Shown here in pieces: positions 10,895 to 24,400 of a DNA stretch of 64,000 bases. The stretch's first letter is position 1. Each line of letters begins with the position of its first letter. The notes below the pieces were generated by a model. It had not been told where the DNA came from and made no database searches. It saw only the letters and a list, made by a program, of their open reading frames with translations. Both the position numbers and the translations under genes were made by a program. Source of the DNA: Leptodactylus fallax (lineage: Eukaryota; Chordata; Amphibia; Anura; Leptodactylidae); contig CAMRHE010000353.1 of NCBI GenBank assembly GCA_947044405.1, positions 682,001 through 746,000 of the forward strand. Direction: 5' to 3'.

Positions 10895-12929
10895 AAGTTT
10901 AATAATAATAATAGTCCTTTAATAGACCCACAATGGGGAAATTCAGTGTGTTACAGCAGCAAAGATAAGCAGATACAAATACAACATGTACAGGAATGTT
11001 CCAAGGTAAGAGGCATTACATTGATAGTAGACAGACAGATAGGAAGTAGCAAAGGGGGGGGGGGATTTAATAGGCAGAAAGATATTTCAGTTCTCTGTGT
11101 GTATTGATCTCCGCTTAGGTCGGTGTTGGTTGTACAGCCTAACCGTGGTGGGGAGGAAAGACTTCCGGATAGCTCTCCTTCTCACATTTAGGATAGAGCA
11201 GTCGGTCACTGACAGTACTGCCCAGCGCTATCACAGTCTCATGCATGGGATGGGACGACTTCTTCCGCATGGATCTCACCACGGACAGTATCCTTCTGTC
11301 GCCCACCACCTACACTGGGTCCAGTGGGCTCCCCAGGACAGAGCTGGCCCTTCTAATCAGCTTGTCAAGTTTATTTCTATCCCTGGTTGATATACTGCTC
11401 CCCCAGCAGGCCACTCCAAAGAAGATGGCTGATGCCACTACCGAGTTGAAGAAAGTCCTAAGAAGTGCCCCCCGGATTCCAAAGGCTCTCAGCCTCCTAA
11501 GCAGGTAGAGCCTGCTGTGGCCCTTCCTGTACAGGACCTCCATATGATCTGTCCAGTCCAGCTTATTAAGGAGGAAACCCAGGTACTTATAGGTGTTCAC
11601 AATCTCGATGCCCGTCCTCAGGATGTCCACTGGTTTAGGAGGGCATCTGCATTTACAGAAGTCCACCACCATCTCCTTGGTCTTCCCCACGTTAATCTTC
11701 AGGTGGTTCCGCTGGCACCAGTCCACAAAATCCCGGTTCAGTTCTCTGTACTCCCTGTCATCATCGTCTGTGATGAGACCTACTATTGCAGAGTTGTCAG
11801 AATACTTCTGTAGGTAGCAGCTAGATGAGTTGCGCCTAAAATCTGCAGTGTACAGTGTGAAGAGGAAAGGGGCGAGAACCGTGCCCTGAGGGGCCCCCCG
11901 TATTACAGATCACGGTATCTGACACACAGTCTCGGGCTCTCACATATTGAGGTCGATTTGTGAGGTAGTCTAGGATGCAGTTGGAGAGGTGGTGGTCCAC
12001 TCCAGCAAGGCCCAGCTTGTCCCTCAGTAACCCGGGCTGTATGGTGTTAAAAGCACTGGAGAAATCAAAGAACATTATTCTCACCGTGTTCCCTGGTTTC
12101 TCCAGGTGAGACAGAGCCCTGTGCAGAAGGTGGATGATGGCATCATCTACCCCAATGCCCGGCCGATAAGCAAACTGGAGAGGTTGCATAGCGAGGCTCA
12201 CTAGAGGGCGGAGATGTGTGAGAACCAATCTCTCTAAGATCTTCATCAAGTGGGATGTCAGTGCTACAGGTCTGTAGTTGTTGAGGTCCATAGGGTGAGG
12301 TTTCTTTGGAACTTGTACCACACAAGAAGATTTCCATAATTCAGGGACTATTTCCTGCCTCAGGCTCATATTAAACATATATGTAATTATACCACACAGC
12401 TGGTCCCCACAAGTCTTAATTAGCCTTGCACTGATGTCATCTGGCCCTGCGGCTTTCCTCGCCTTGATCTTTTTCATCTCCTTCCTCACCTGGGCCCGTG
12501 TGAAGGTCAGACTGTGGCCAGATAAAGACGGATTTCTGGATTTACTGGTCTGTTGGGAAGTAGCCGCATGGGGTGAAGTCATTGTGGTGGGGGCGAACTG
12601 AAGGACATGCTGGGGTGGGAGGAGCTGGTGTGTGATCAAATCTGTTGAAGAATAGGTTTAGTTCATTAAGCCAATTAACATCTGCCTCAATCTGGCAGAC
12701 AGACTGTTTATGACATGAAATTGAATTAAGCCCTTCCCAGACCCTCCTTATGTCTTTTCTTTCCATTTGCTTTTCCATTTTTTCCTTATAACTGGCTTTT
12801 CCCTGCCTGATTTGATGTCTCAGATCCTTTTGTACTTCCCTCAGCCCCTCCTTATCTCTTGTCCTGAATGCCATCTTTTTCTCCTTAAGTAGTGTTTTTA
12901 TATCAGAGTTAATCCATGGTTTGTTAGAG
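10895..12929 (-). mobile_element. Rex1/Babar-like LINE, 5'-truncated, inserted into Tc1
   Basis: Minus-strand LINE. Its 3' end is an (ATT)n tail (10897-10912 on the plus strand reads AATAATAATAATA), preceded by a terminal block with ATTGTGGGTCTATTAAAGGA. The 5' end is truncated inside the region between endonuclease and reverse transcriptase (KPWINSDIKTLLKEKK). The absence of an endonuclease and the simple-repeat tail fit target-primed insertion with early termination. Clade assignment (Rex1/Babar, CR1 group) is from overall resemblance and is not certain. Confidence 0.72.
11310..12929 (-). pseudogene. Reverse transcriptase of the Rex1-like LINE
   Basis: From 12929 the frame gives a lysine-rich pre-RT helix, then KKIKARKAAGPDDISARLIK, NNYRPVALTSHLMKILERL (RT motif 1-2 region), FAYRPGIGVDDAI and FFDFSSAFNTIQPGLL (first catalytic Asp). 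A frameshift near 11895 breaks the following PQGTVL-type motif. In the restored local frame at about 11790-11800 the active-site box reads YSDN where the family has a double Asp, so the catalytic centre itself is mutated. The thumb and C-terminal part continues in frame 11310-11726 (NVGKTKEMVVDF, YKYLGFLL, LYLLRRLRAF). Clearly dead. Confidence 0.82.
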
Positions 12930-13090
12930 GGACGGCCGGGTCTTGGTAGATTTGCAGTGCTCTGATACTCCTTCCATTTCAATATGATCACTTGCACAGT
13001 GCTCCTTGGGATGTTTAAAATTTGGGAAATCTTTTTGTATCCAAATCCGGCTTTAAACTTCTCCACAACAGTATCACGGACCTGCCTGGT
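12930..13090 (-). pseudogene. Tc1-like transposase, N-terminal portion
   Basis: Encodes MEKFKAGFGYKKISQILNIP, a first helix-turn-helix, and the GRPR-like linker LPRPGRPS. The frame then runs directly into LINE sequence at about 12929 without a stop, making an accidental fused frame to 12542. The partner half resumes at 10894 with KLSSQTR. The insertion thus split the codons for GRPS and KLSS. Confidence 0.8.
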
Positions 13091-13678
13091 GTGTTACTTG
13101 GTCCTTATGATGCTCTCTGCGCTTTAAACAGAACTCTGAGACTATCACAGAGCAGGTGCATTTATACAGAGACTTGATTACACACAGGTGGATTATATTT
13201 ATCATCATCAGTCATTTAGGACAACATTGGATCATTCAGAGATCCTCACTGAACTTCTGGAGTGAGTTTTCTGCACTGAAAGTAAAGGGGCCGAATAATA
13301 TTGCACGCCCCACTTTTTATTTTTTTATTTTTTTTACAAAAGTTTAAAATAACCAATAAATTTCATTCCACTTCACAATTGTTTCCCACTTGTTGATTCT
13401 TCACCAAAAAATGTAAATTTTATATCTTTATGTTTGAAGCCTGAAATGTGGCAAAAGGTTGAAAAGTTCAAGGGGGAATACTTTTGCAAGGCACTGTATA
13501 TCATTATATTTACACATATAAAGTTTCATTCAATTCCTTCTTGTTGCCGTTTTTGTTTTTTTTGTCAATGTGAGTATAATGTCATTGCACTTCAAACAAT
13601 AACTACATTTAAGTGATTGCTTATTTCCTCAAAGAACTTTACAGTCATCTGCATTTATAAAATTATGAATGATACTCA

Positions 13679-13774
<96 letters not shown>

Positions 13775-14043
13775 CTAAAGACAAACAGATAAAAACATAT
13801 AATGCATTCAAAACAACTTAAAGGGGCTGTATGGAATTAGAAAATCATGGATGTTATCTAATGGGGCTAAACTACAGGCTACAGGTTAGATTTCTCAATA
13901 AAACAGATACCTGGGGACCTGTCCATTCAAAGTTTGGGACAGAATCAGCATATACCCGAACAGAGAGATAAGCAACTTGCAGGAACACACAGTTCTGCAA
14001 AGCATCTTATTTTTCGGTCATAACAGGTTGTCAGCAAAAATTC

Positions 14044-14365
14044 TTAAGGCTAAGGTCCAATGCAGCAAAACACAGTTAAAAAAGCTGCAGAAAAAAAGCA
14101 CCAAACACAAGTTGCTTTTAATTCCAAAGCATTTTTCATTGGATATCTTGCTTTTTTTTTTTTTTAAAGGGAAAATGCTTGTAATTAAGCAGCTAAAATT
14201 AATATGGTGCATCTTTCTAAAACACACATTTTTGAAAACACAGCTTTTCCATAGCTTTTTTCTGCAATGTGTGGATGAGATTAAATAAAATCTTATTCGC
14301 TTTACTGGTACTGTAAGACACAGCTTTTTTTTTGGGCTGCACTTCCGTAACATGGGCGTGGGAGG
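14044..14365. repeat. Probable old MITE
   Basis: Begins AAGGCTAAGGTCCAATGCAG and ends GCTGCACTTCCGTAACATGG, with GCAGC/GCTGC-containing inverted sub-blocks. It resembles a common frog repeat with AAGGC(T)AAGGCCCC ends, but is too diverged to set termini or target duplication. Confidence 0.4.
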
Positions 14366-14394
14366 GGAGGTTTCGGCACTCCTATTGTGATGTC

Positions 14395-15290
14395 ATCAGC
14401 GTGGGACTCTGCAGCGCTTCCCAATTATGGGTGTTACTGCTTTGTTGGTATGTATGCACATAGCGCAGGTGTTTCATTTTAGAGTACCTATATATAAGCC
14501 TGGGATTTAATTCTTTCTGTATCTCCTGGCGAAGTCTCAGTGAGATGAAACTTGCGTCGGGGTCTAAGTTGTTTGTGAGGGTGGTTCCAACTTGGTCCTC
14601 CATTATAATGGGTGAGTGAGTTACTTGGAACTGGTGTATTTGTAGTTATTTCTACATTCATCATTTATGCATTATACGTAGTTATATGGGATTATAGGTG
14701 GATGTTGTGATAGTAACATAGTATTCTACATTTCCTCCTGTTTGTTCCTGTTATCCCTGATTTGTTATTTATACCTGTGTTGCTGTTTTGGTGCATTGTG
14801 ATCTATGTGGATTCTATACCAGGAATTATACCATGTGCTGCCTTCTCCTCCATTCACTATTTTTTCTCCATGTGTTTCTCCCATTGATGAGGAGGTTGAT
14901 TATATTTTATATCTGTCCGTTGTCTTCAATGTTACACTGATAGTTATTGTCTTTGTTTATTTCGTTAACATGCATTATTAATAAATTTATATATTTGTAT
15001 TATATATTCCTTGCTCTATATTTCTATTTTGTGTTTATAGATTTCCATATAACCCCTGTTGAGCAGATTCTTGATAATAGACATAATCGATTATATCGAC
15101 TATGGATCTATAAATCAGATACTATGACCGTAGTCGGCCTGAACAAAGCATCTGAAAAATTTTTTTGAGAAAGGTTCTGCGAGAAATATATTTTAGCACA
15201 ATTTGAACTTTTACTTGTTATTTTGTTGCAAAACGTATGCATTATTTCTGTTCTTATGTTATATGTATGGTTACCCCCATTTATGCTTTT
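14395..15290 (+). mobile_element. Penelope-type LTR-like remnant
   Basis: Contains a TATATATAAG promoter-like box (14490-14500) about 35 bp upstream of a hammerhead-ribozyme-like core (14526-14551), the layout seen in Penelope-like element terminal sequences. No coding part follows before the Tc1 element. AT-rich sequence fills 14640-15290. Limits are approximate and set by neighbours. Confidence 0.45.
14526..14551 (+). ncRNA. Degenerate hammerhead-ribozyme-like core
   Basis: CTGGCGA (canonical CTGATGA with two changes), stem II GTCTC/GAGAT with triloop AGT, then GAAAC. Stem and spacing are right, but the changed core base suggests poor or no cleavage. Confidence 0.45.
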
Positions 15291-15294
15291 TATA

Positions 15295-16934
15295 CAGTCA
15301 TATGAAAAAGTTTGGGCACCCCTATTAATCTTAATCATTTTTAGTTCTAAATATTTGGGTGTTTGCAACAGCCATTTCAATTTGATATATCTAATAACTG
15401 ATGGACACAGTAATATTTCAGGATTGAAATGAGGTTTATTGTACTAACAGAAAATGTGCAATATGCATTAAACCAAAATTTGACCGGTGCAAAAATTTGG
15501 GTACCCTTATCATTTTATTGATTTGAATACTCCTAACTACTTTTTACTGACTTACTGAAGCACAAAATTGATTTTGTAACCTCATTGAGCTTTGAACTTC
15601 ATAGCCAGGTGTATCCAATCATGAGAAAAGGTATTTAAGGTGGCCAATTGCAAGTTGTTCTCCTATTTGAATCTCCTCTGAAGAGTGGCATCATGGGCTC
15701 CTCAAAACAACTCTCAAATGATCTGAAAACAAAGATTGTTCAACATAGTTGTTCAGGGGAAGGATACAAAAAGATTTAACCTGTCAGTTTCCACTGTGAG
15801 GAACATAGTAAGGAAATGGAAGACCACAGGGACAGTTCTTGTTAAGCCCAGAAGTGGCAGGCCAAGAAAAATATCAGAAAGGCAGAGAAGAAGAATGGTG
15901 AGAACAGTCAAGGACAATCCACAGACCACCTCCAAAGAGCTGCAGCATCATCTTGCTGCAGATGGTGTCACTGTGCATCGGTCAACAATACAGCACACTT
16001 TGCACAAGGAGAAGCTGTATGGGAGAGTGATGCGGAAGAAGCTGTTTCTGAAAGCACGCCACAAACAGAGTCGCCTGAGGTATGCAAAAGCACATTTGGA
16101 CAAGCCAGCTTCATTTTGGAAGAAGGTCCTGTGGACTGATGAAACAAAGATTGAGTTGTTTGGTCATACAAAAAGGCGTTATGCATGACGTCAAAAAAAC
16201 ACAGCATTCCAAGAAAAACACTTGCTACCCACTGTAAAATTTGGTGGAGGTTCCATCATGCGTTGGGGCTGTGTGGCCAATGCCGGCACCGGGAATCTTG
16301 TTAAAGTTGAGGGTCGCATGGATTCAACTCAGTATCAGCAGATTCTTGAGAATAATGTGCAAGAATCAGTGACAAATTTGAAGTTACGCCGGGGATGGAT
16401 ATTTCAGCAAGACAATGATCCAAAACACAGCTCCAAATCTACTCAGGCATTCATGTAGAGGAACAATTACAATGTTCTGGAATGGCCATCCCATTCCACA
16501 GACCTGAATATCATTGAACATCTGTGGGATAATTTGAAGCGGGCTGTCCATGCTCGGCGACCATCAAACTTAACTGAACTGGAATTGTTTTGTAAAGAGG
16601 AATGGTCAAAAATACAGGATCATCCAGGATCCAGGAACTGATTAAAAGCTACAGGAAGCGACTAGAGGCTGTTATTTTTGCAAAAGGAGGATCTACTAAA
16701 TATTAATGTCACTTTTCTGTTGAGGTGCCCATACTTTTGCACCGGTCAAATTTTGGTTTAATGCATATTGCACATTTTCTGTTAGTACAATAAACCTCAT
16801 TTCAATCCTGAAATATTACTGTGTCCATCAGTTATTAGATATATCAAATTGAAATGGCTGTTGCAAGCACCCAAATATTTAGAACTAAAAATGATTAAGA
16901 TTAATAGGGGTGCCCAAACTTTTTCATATGACTG
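15295..16934 (+). mobile_element. Tc1-like element, both ends present
   Basis: TA duplications at 15293-15294 and 16935-16936. Inverted terminal regions of more than 200 bp begin CAGTCATATGAAAAAGTTTG and end with the inner block TTTGACCGGTGCAAAA, IR/DR style. Total 1,640 bp. A broken copy of the same family is at 53065. Confidence 0.9.
15691..16700 (+). pseudogene. Tc1-like (DD34E-type) transposase, frameshifted
   Basis: Starts at ATG 15692 with MGSSKQLSNDLKTKIVQ. After GEGYKK an 11-bp deletion, seen by comparison with the copy at 53451, removes the start of LSQRF and shifts the frame. The next frame (15736-16188) gives the second DNA-binding helix, the GRPRK linker, and KVLWTDETKIELFG with the first catalytic Asp, then a stop. 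The frame 16222-16458 carries FGGGSIMRWG and [10 protein letters not shown] with the second Asp. After another stop, [17 protein letters not shown] holds the Glu; the usual SPDLNPIE has become STDLNIIE. At least three disabling changes. Confidence 0.86.
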
Positions 16935-17280
16935 TATATAGTAGATTTTATGCAGTGTTTTATCCATTTAAATTCTGACGTGTGTTTTTCTTTTTAATAT
17001 ATTATTTATTGTCCTTCTTAGACCTGCATTACTCTTATATTTGAACTCCAGTTGTGAATTAATCTCCCCCCATTTTTATGAATTATGGTATTTATTTTTA
17101 TGAATTATGTAATTTATTATTTAATGTATTAATTATTCATGCAACTTAGATTCATTAATTGAGTTTTTTTAAACCAGATATATTTTGTATATACATTACC
17201 TAGTGCCCCCCCCCTTTCCCATCAAATTAATCTTAGTAGTAGTCCAACCAATCCAAAAGGGATTCTATATGTCACTCTTA
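16935..17280. other. AT-rich intron sequence, nothing recognised
   Basis: AT-rich with repeated TTTATGAATTATG units near 17075-17110. No gene or repeat termini identified. Confidence 0.5.
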
Positions 17281-17857
17281 TTAAAGGGGTTGCCCGGGAT
17301 AAAGTGATACTTTAATACTAAACACCCTCCCCCCGCCTACCTTCTAACTTACTATATATAAAAAATACCATACTTATCGGACTTCATGTCAGGATCTTCT
17401 GGGCATGAAGTGTCACTTCTTTCACTTCTTCCAGTGCCTGCCCAATAGAACTCTATTGCGCAGGTGCCAGCAGAAGTCAAGAGAAGAAGGAGTCAGTGGT
17501 ACAGAAGAGAGTCATCTCCAGGACAGGAAGACAGGTAAGTATGATGGGGGTGTGTGTGGGGGGGGGCTGAGTTAATTAGGTAGGGCTAGTAGTCCATGTG
17601 CTAGCTAGGGATACAGGGAGGGGATATAGAGAGGGAAGGAGTGAGGGGGGATCTGAGTGAAGAGCAATGATAGTTGTAGGATAAGAGAGCAGGAAGCTAC
17701 CCATGTAAACAACTGCAGAGGATACCAGGAGCTCCCAGAGCAACCCAGAAATCACACAAAACACTGCTTAATGTATTTGGGTGCACTTATTAACCCATTA
17801 ATAGCACTAAGATCTTTTAAAAAAAACAAAACATTTTTTCCCAGAAAACCCCTTTAA
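17281..17857. mobile_element. TTAA-flanked MITE (TTAAAGGGGTT type)
   Basis: Starts TTAAAGGGGTTGCCCGGGAT and ends AAAACCCCTTTAA, both with TTAA at the edge. Inside are AG-rich sequence and G-runs without coding potential. The same end type occurs at 32152-32807. Confidence 0.7.
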
Positions 17858-18284
17858 CTTTACTTTCTCCTTCTGCTGGCATTACAACTCAGCGCCGATC
17901 CACACAGGCACTTCGAGACACATCCCCGTGCCTCACTGTAGTATGCCTGCATGCATGAACTCCCGGCCAGCTCCGGCGGCCAGTATTAAGTATCTTGCCA
18001 TACTCTAGTTCGCAGGCTCGGCTTCTGATTCCTGTGTACACATGCGATTGCATGTAAGGCAAGTATGAAGCACCTCGAACCACCAGAACATATGTTATAT
18101 ATTCTGTGAAGCACTGTGGTTAGCCTAATCGTAAGTAATGAATTGATGTGCTTAGGCCTCAGTATTTTTTTTTTTTTTTTACATTTCACATTTGACCCCT
18201 TGTGACCTTAGGGATGGGGTTACCGCCCGTTTTTTTTTTTTTTTACCTTTAAATACCTGCAGTGTTTGTATGTGTTTTATGTTG
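17858..18284 (+). other. Penelope-type flank split by the large hAT element (likely)
   Basis: Contains T-runs at 18166-18180 and 18230-18244, and joins across the hAT insertion to the hammerhead-like sequence at 27974. No open frame of interest. Assignment rests only on that junction. Confidence 0.35.
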
Positions 18285-18439
18285 TTCTATACCAGTGATG
18301 GCGAACCTTTTAGATACCAAGTGCAACCCAAAACCCACCAGGATCTGTTTTATATTGACCGTGCAATGTTATTACAGCCTGTAATAATATCACGTCTGCT
18401 ATAAAACAGATACTGTGTGATATAAATAGTGAAGGGCCT

Positions 18440-21400
18440 CCAGACAGTACAATGCACTCACAGTGGCTCCAGAATTGCCCCCAGACAGTATTATATGCTC
18501 CACAGTGGCCCACACTCAGTATTATATGCTTCACAGAGGCCCTGCACAGTATTATATGCTCCACTTTGCCCCCCCACATTATATGCTTCACAGTGGGCCC
18601 CCACACAGTAGTATATGCTTCAGCGTCCCCCACACAGTAGTATATGCTTCAGCGTCCCCCACACAGTATTAATGCTTCAGTGTCCCCAACAAAGTATTAG
18701 ATGCTTCAGTGTCCCCCATACAGTATAAGATGCTTCAGTGTCCCCCATACAGTATTAGATGCCTCACAGTGACCCCCATACAGTAGTTTATGCTTCAGTG
18801 TCCCCCACACAGTAATAGATGCTTCAGTGTCCCCCATACAGTAGTATATGCTTCAGTGTCCACCACACAGTATTAGATGCTTCAGTGTCCCCCATACAGT
18901 ATTAGATGCTTCAGAGTCCCCCACACACAGTATTAGATGCTTCAGTGTCCCCCATACAGTAGTATATGCTTCAGTGTCCCCCATACAGTATTAGATGCTT
19001 CAGTGCCCGCCCACACAGTATTAGATGCTTCAGTGTCCCCCACACAGTAGTATATGCTTCACAGTGTCCCCCATACAGTAATATATGCTTCAGTGTCCCC
19101 CATACAGTATTAGATGCTTCAGTGTCCCCCATGCAGTAGTATATGCTTCAGTGTCCCCCATACAGTATTAGATGCTTCAGTGTCCGCCACACACAGTATT
19201 AGATGCTTCAGTGTTCCCCATACAGTAGTATATACTTCAGTGTCCCCCATACAGTAGTATATGCTTCAGTGTCCCCCATACAGTATTAGATGCTTCAGTG
19301 CCCGCCCACACAGTATTAGATGCTTCAGTGTCCCCCACACAGTAGTATATGCTTCACAGTGTCCCCCATACAGTAATATATGCTTCAGTGTCCCCCATAC
19401 AGTATTAGATGCTTCAGTGTCCCCCATACAGTAGTATATACTTCAGTGTCCCCCATACAGTAGTATATGCTTCACAGTGTCCCCCATACAGTAGTAGATG
19501 CTTCGTTGCCCCCCCCACACAGTATTAGATGCTTCAGTGTCCCCCACACAGTAGTATATGCTTCAGTGTCCTCCATACAGTGGTATATGCTTCATAGTGT
19601 CCCCCATACAGTATTACATGCTTCAGTGCCCCTCCCCCCACAGTATTAGATGCTTCCGTGTCCCCCACACAGTAGTATATGCTTCAGTGTCCCCCACACA
19701 GTATTAAAATGTTTCAGTGTCCCCCACACAGTATTAGATGCTTCACAGTGTCCCCCATACAGTAGTATATACTTCAGTGTCCCCCACACAGTATTAGATG
19801 CTTCAGTGTCCCCCACACAGTATTAGATGCTTCAGTGTCCCCCATACAGTAGTATATGCTTCAGTGTCCCCCACAAAGTATTAGATGCTTCAGTGTCCTC
19901 CATACAGTATTAGATGCTTCAGTGTCCCCCATACACTATTAGATGCTTCAGTGTCCTCCATACAGTATTAGATGCTTCAGTGCCCCTCCTCCCACACAGT
20001 AGTATATGCTTCAGTGTTCCCCATACAGTAGAATATGCTTCATAGTGTCCCCTATACAGTATTAGATGTTTCAGTGTCCCCCCCCCCACAGTACTAGATG
20101 CTTCACAGTGTCCACCATACAGTAGTATATGCTTCAGTGTCCCCCACACAGTATTAGATGCTTCAGTGTCCCCCATACAGTAGTATATGCTTCACAGTGA
20201 ACCCCACACATTACTTTATGCTTTAGTATCCCCCACACAGTATTAGATGCTTCAGTGTCCCCCCCACACACAGTATTAGATTTTCAGTGCCCCCCCACAC
20301 AGTATTAGATGCTTCAGTGTCCCCCATCCAGTATTAGATGCTTCAGTGTCCCCCATACAGTTTTAAATGCTTCAGTGCCCCTCCCCCCACAGTATTAGAT
20401 GCTTCAGTGTCCCTCATACAGTAGTATTTGCTTCATAGTGTCCCCCATACACTATTAGATGCTTCAGTGTCCCCCATACAGTATTAGATGCTTCAGTGTC
20501 CCCCATACAGTATTAGATGCTTCAGTGTCCCTCATACAGTAGTATATGCTTCAGTGTCCCCCATACAGTAGTATATGCTTCACAGTGACCCCCATACAGT
20601 AGTTTATGCTTCAGTGTCCCCCACACAGTATTAGATGCTTCAGTGTCCCCCACAAAGTAGTATATGCTTCAGTGTCCCCCATACAGTAGTATATGCTTCA
20701 CAGTGACCCCCATACAGTAGTTTATGCTTCAGTGTCCCCCATACAGTATTAGATGCTTCACAGTGTCCCCCATACAGTAGTATGTGCTTCAGTGTCGCCC
20801 AGACAGTATTAGATGCTTCAGTGTCTCCCCCACACAGTGTTAGATGCTTCAGTGTCCCCCACACAGTAGGATATGCCTCAGTGTCCCCCACACAGTAGTA
20901 TATGCTTCACAGTGTCCACCATACCGTATGAGATGCTTCAGTGTCCCCCATACAGTATTAGATGTTTCGGTCCCCCAACATAATTAGTGTCCCCCATACA
21001 GTAGCATATGCTTCACAGTGACCCCCATACAGTAGTTTATGCTTCTATGCTTCAGTGTCCCCCACACAGTATTAGATGCTTCAGTGTCCCCCACACAGTA
21101 TTAGATGCTTCAGTGCCCCTCCTCCCACAGTATTAGATGCTTCAGTGCCCCCCACACAGTAGTATATGCTTCAGTGTCCCCCATACAGTAGTATATGCTT
21201 CAGTGTCCCCCACACAGTATTAGATGCTTCAGTGTCCCCCCCCCACACAGTATTAGATGCTTCAGTGTCCCCCACACACAGTAATATATGCTTCAGTGTC
21301 CCCCACACAGTATTAGATGCTTCAGTGTCCCCCCCAAACAGTAGTATATGCTTCAGTGTCCCCCACACAGTAGTATATGCTTCACAGTGTCCCCCATACA

Positions 21401-24400
21401 GTATTAGATGCTTCAGTGTCCTCCCCACACAGTATTAGATGCTTCAGTGTCCCCCCCACATAGTAGTATATGCTTCAGTGTCCCCCACACAGTAGTATAT
21501 GCTTCACAGTGACCCCCCACACAGTAGTTTATGCTTCAGTGTCCCCCACACAGTATTAGATGCTTCAGTGTCCCCCACACAGTATTAGATGTATCACAGT
21601 GTCCCCCATACAGCAGTATACGCTTCAGTGTCCCCCACACAGTATTAGATGCTTCAGTGTCCCCCACACACAGCATTAGATGCTTCCGTGTCCCCCACAC
21701 TCAGTATTAGATGCTTCAGTGTCCTCCCCACACAGTATTAGATGCTAAAGTGTCCCCCACACAGTAGTATATGCTTCAGTGTCCCCCACACAGTAGTATA
21801 TGCTTCATAGTGTCCCCGATACAGTATTAGATGCTTCAGTGTCCCCCATACAGTAGTATATGCTTCAGTGTCCCCCAAACAGTAGTTTATGTTTCAGTGT
21901 CCCCCACACAGTATTAGATGCTTCAGTGTCCCCCACACAGTATTAGATGCTTCATTGTCCCCCACACAGTATTAGATGCTTCAGTGTCCCCCACACAGTA
22001 TTAGATGCTTCAGTGTCCCCCCCACACAGTATTAGATGCTTCAGTGTCCCCCCCACACAGTATTAGATGCTTCAGTGTGTCCCCCACCAGTATTAGATGC
22101 CTCAGTGTCCCCCCCACACAGTAGTATATGCTTCAGTGTCCCCCACACAGTATTAGATGCTTCAGTGTCCCCCGTACAGTAGTACATGCTTCACTGTCCC
22201 CCATACAGTATTAGATGCTTCAGTGTCCCCCATGCAGTATTAGATGCTTCAATGTCCCCCATACAGTATTAGATGCTTCAGAGTCCGCCACACAGTATTA
22301 GATGCTTCAGTGTCCCCCATGCAGTATTAGATGCTTCAATGTCCCCCATACAGTATTAGATGCTTCAGTGTCCCCACACAGTATTAGATGCTTCAGTGTC
22401 CCCCACACAGTAGTATATGCTTCAGTGTCCCCCACACAGTATTAGATGCTTCAGTGTCCCCCCCACATAGTATTAGATGCTTCAGTGTCCCCCCCACACA
22501 GTATTAGATGCTTCAGTGTCCCCCATACAGTAGTATATGCTTCATAGTGTCCCCCATACAGTAGTATATGCTTCAGTGTCCCCCCCACACAGTATTAGAT
22601 GCTTCAGTGTCCCCCCACACAGTATTAGAAGCTTCAATGTCCCCCCCACAGTATTAGATGCTTCAATGTCCCCCCACACACAGTATTAGATGCTTCAGTG
22701 TCCCCCATATAGTAGTAAATGCTTCAGTGTCCCCCATACAGTAGTTTATGCTTCAGTGTCCCCCACACAGTAGTAGATGCTTCAGTGTCCCCCACACAGT
22801 ACTAGATGCTTCACAGTGTCCCCCATATAGTAGTATATGCTTCAGTGTCCCCCACACAGTATTAGATGCTTCAGTGTCCCCCATACAGTAGTATATGCTT
22901 CAGTGTCCCCCACACAATATTAGATGCTTCAGTGTCCCCCCCACACAATATTAGATGCTTCAGTGTCCCCCACACAGTATTAGATGCTTCAGTGTCCCCC
23001 ACACAGTATTAGATGCTTCACAGTGTCCCCCATACAGTAGTATATGCTTCAGTGTCCCCCACACAGTATTAGATGCTTCAGTGTCCCCACACAGTATTAG
23101 ATGCTTCAGTGTCCCCAGACAGTATAAGATGCTTCAGTATCCCCCATTCAGTAGTATATGCTTCAGTGTCCCCCACACAATATTAGATGCTTCAGTGTCC
23201 CCCCCACACAATATTAGATGCTTCAGTGTCCCCCACACAGTATTAGATGCTTCAGTGTCCCCCACACAGTATTAGATGCTTCACAGTGTCCCCCATACAG
23301 TAGTATATGCTTCAGTGTCCCCCACACAGTATTAGATGCTTCAGTGTCCCCACACAGTATAAGATGCTTCAGTGTCCCCCATTCAGTAGTATATGCTTCA
23401 GTGTCCCCCACACAATATTAGATGTTTCAGTGTCCCCCCCCACACAGTAGTAGATGCTTCAGTGTCCCCCACACAGTAGTAGATGCTTCAGTGTCCCCCC
23501 CCACACAGTATAAGATGCTAAAGTGTCCCCCACACAGTAGTATATGCTTCAGTGTCCCCCACACAGTAGTATATGCTTCAGTGTCCCCCACACAGTAGTA
23601 TATGCTTCCGTGTCCCCCATACAGTAGTATATGCTTCATAGTGTCCCCGATACAGTATTAGATGCTTCAGTGTCCCCCATACAGTAGTATATGCTTCAGT
23701 GTCCCCCATACAGTATTAGATGCTTCAGTGCCCCTCCCCCCACAGTATTAGATGCTTCAGTGTCCCCCACACAGTATTAGATGCTTCAGTGTCCCCCAAC
23801 AGTATAGAGCTCAGTGTCCCCCATACAGTAATATATGCTCAGTGTCCCCCACACAGTATTAGATGCTTCAGTGTCCCCCCCACAGTATTAGATGCTTCAG
23901 TGTCCCCCCCACACAGTATTAGATGCTTCAGTGTCCCCCCCACCAGTATTAGATGCCTCAGTGTCCCCCCCACACAGCAGTATATGCTTCAGTGTCCCCC
24001 ACACAGTATTAGATGCTTCAGTGTCCCCCATACAGTAGTACATGCTTCCGTGTCCCCCATACAGTAGTACATGCTTCAGTGTCCCCCATACAGTATTAGA
24101 TGCTTCACAGTGTTCCCCATAGAGTAGTATATGCTTCAGTGTCCCCCACACAGTATTAGATGCTTCAGTGTCCCCCCACACAGTATTAGATGCTTCAGTG
24201 TCCCCCACACAGTAGTATATGCTTCAGTGTCCCCCATACAGTATTAGATGCTTCATAGTGTTCCCCATAGAGTAGTATATGCTTCAGTGTCCCCCACACA
24301 GTATTAGATGCTTCAGTGTCCCCCCACACAGTATTAGATGCTTCAGTGTCCCCCACACAGTAGTATATGCTTCAGTGTCCCCCACACAGTAGTATATGCT

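Larger units (their letters stand above)
9874..13496 (-). mobile_element. Tc1-like element split by a LINE insertion
   Basis: Flanked by TA (9872-9873, 13497-13498). Long inverted terminal regions of roughly 200 bp start with CAGTGCCTTGCGAAAGTATT and contain the repeated GTGGGGCGTGC and AAATTTATTGGTTATTTTAA blocks on both sides, the IR/DR layout of fish and frog Tc1 elements. Removing the nested LINE (10895-12929) leaves about 1.6 kb, normal for Tc1. Confidence 0.88.
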
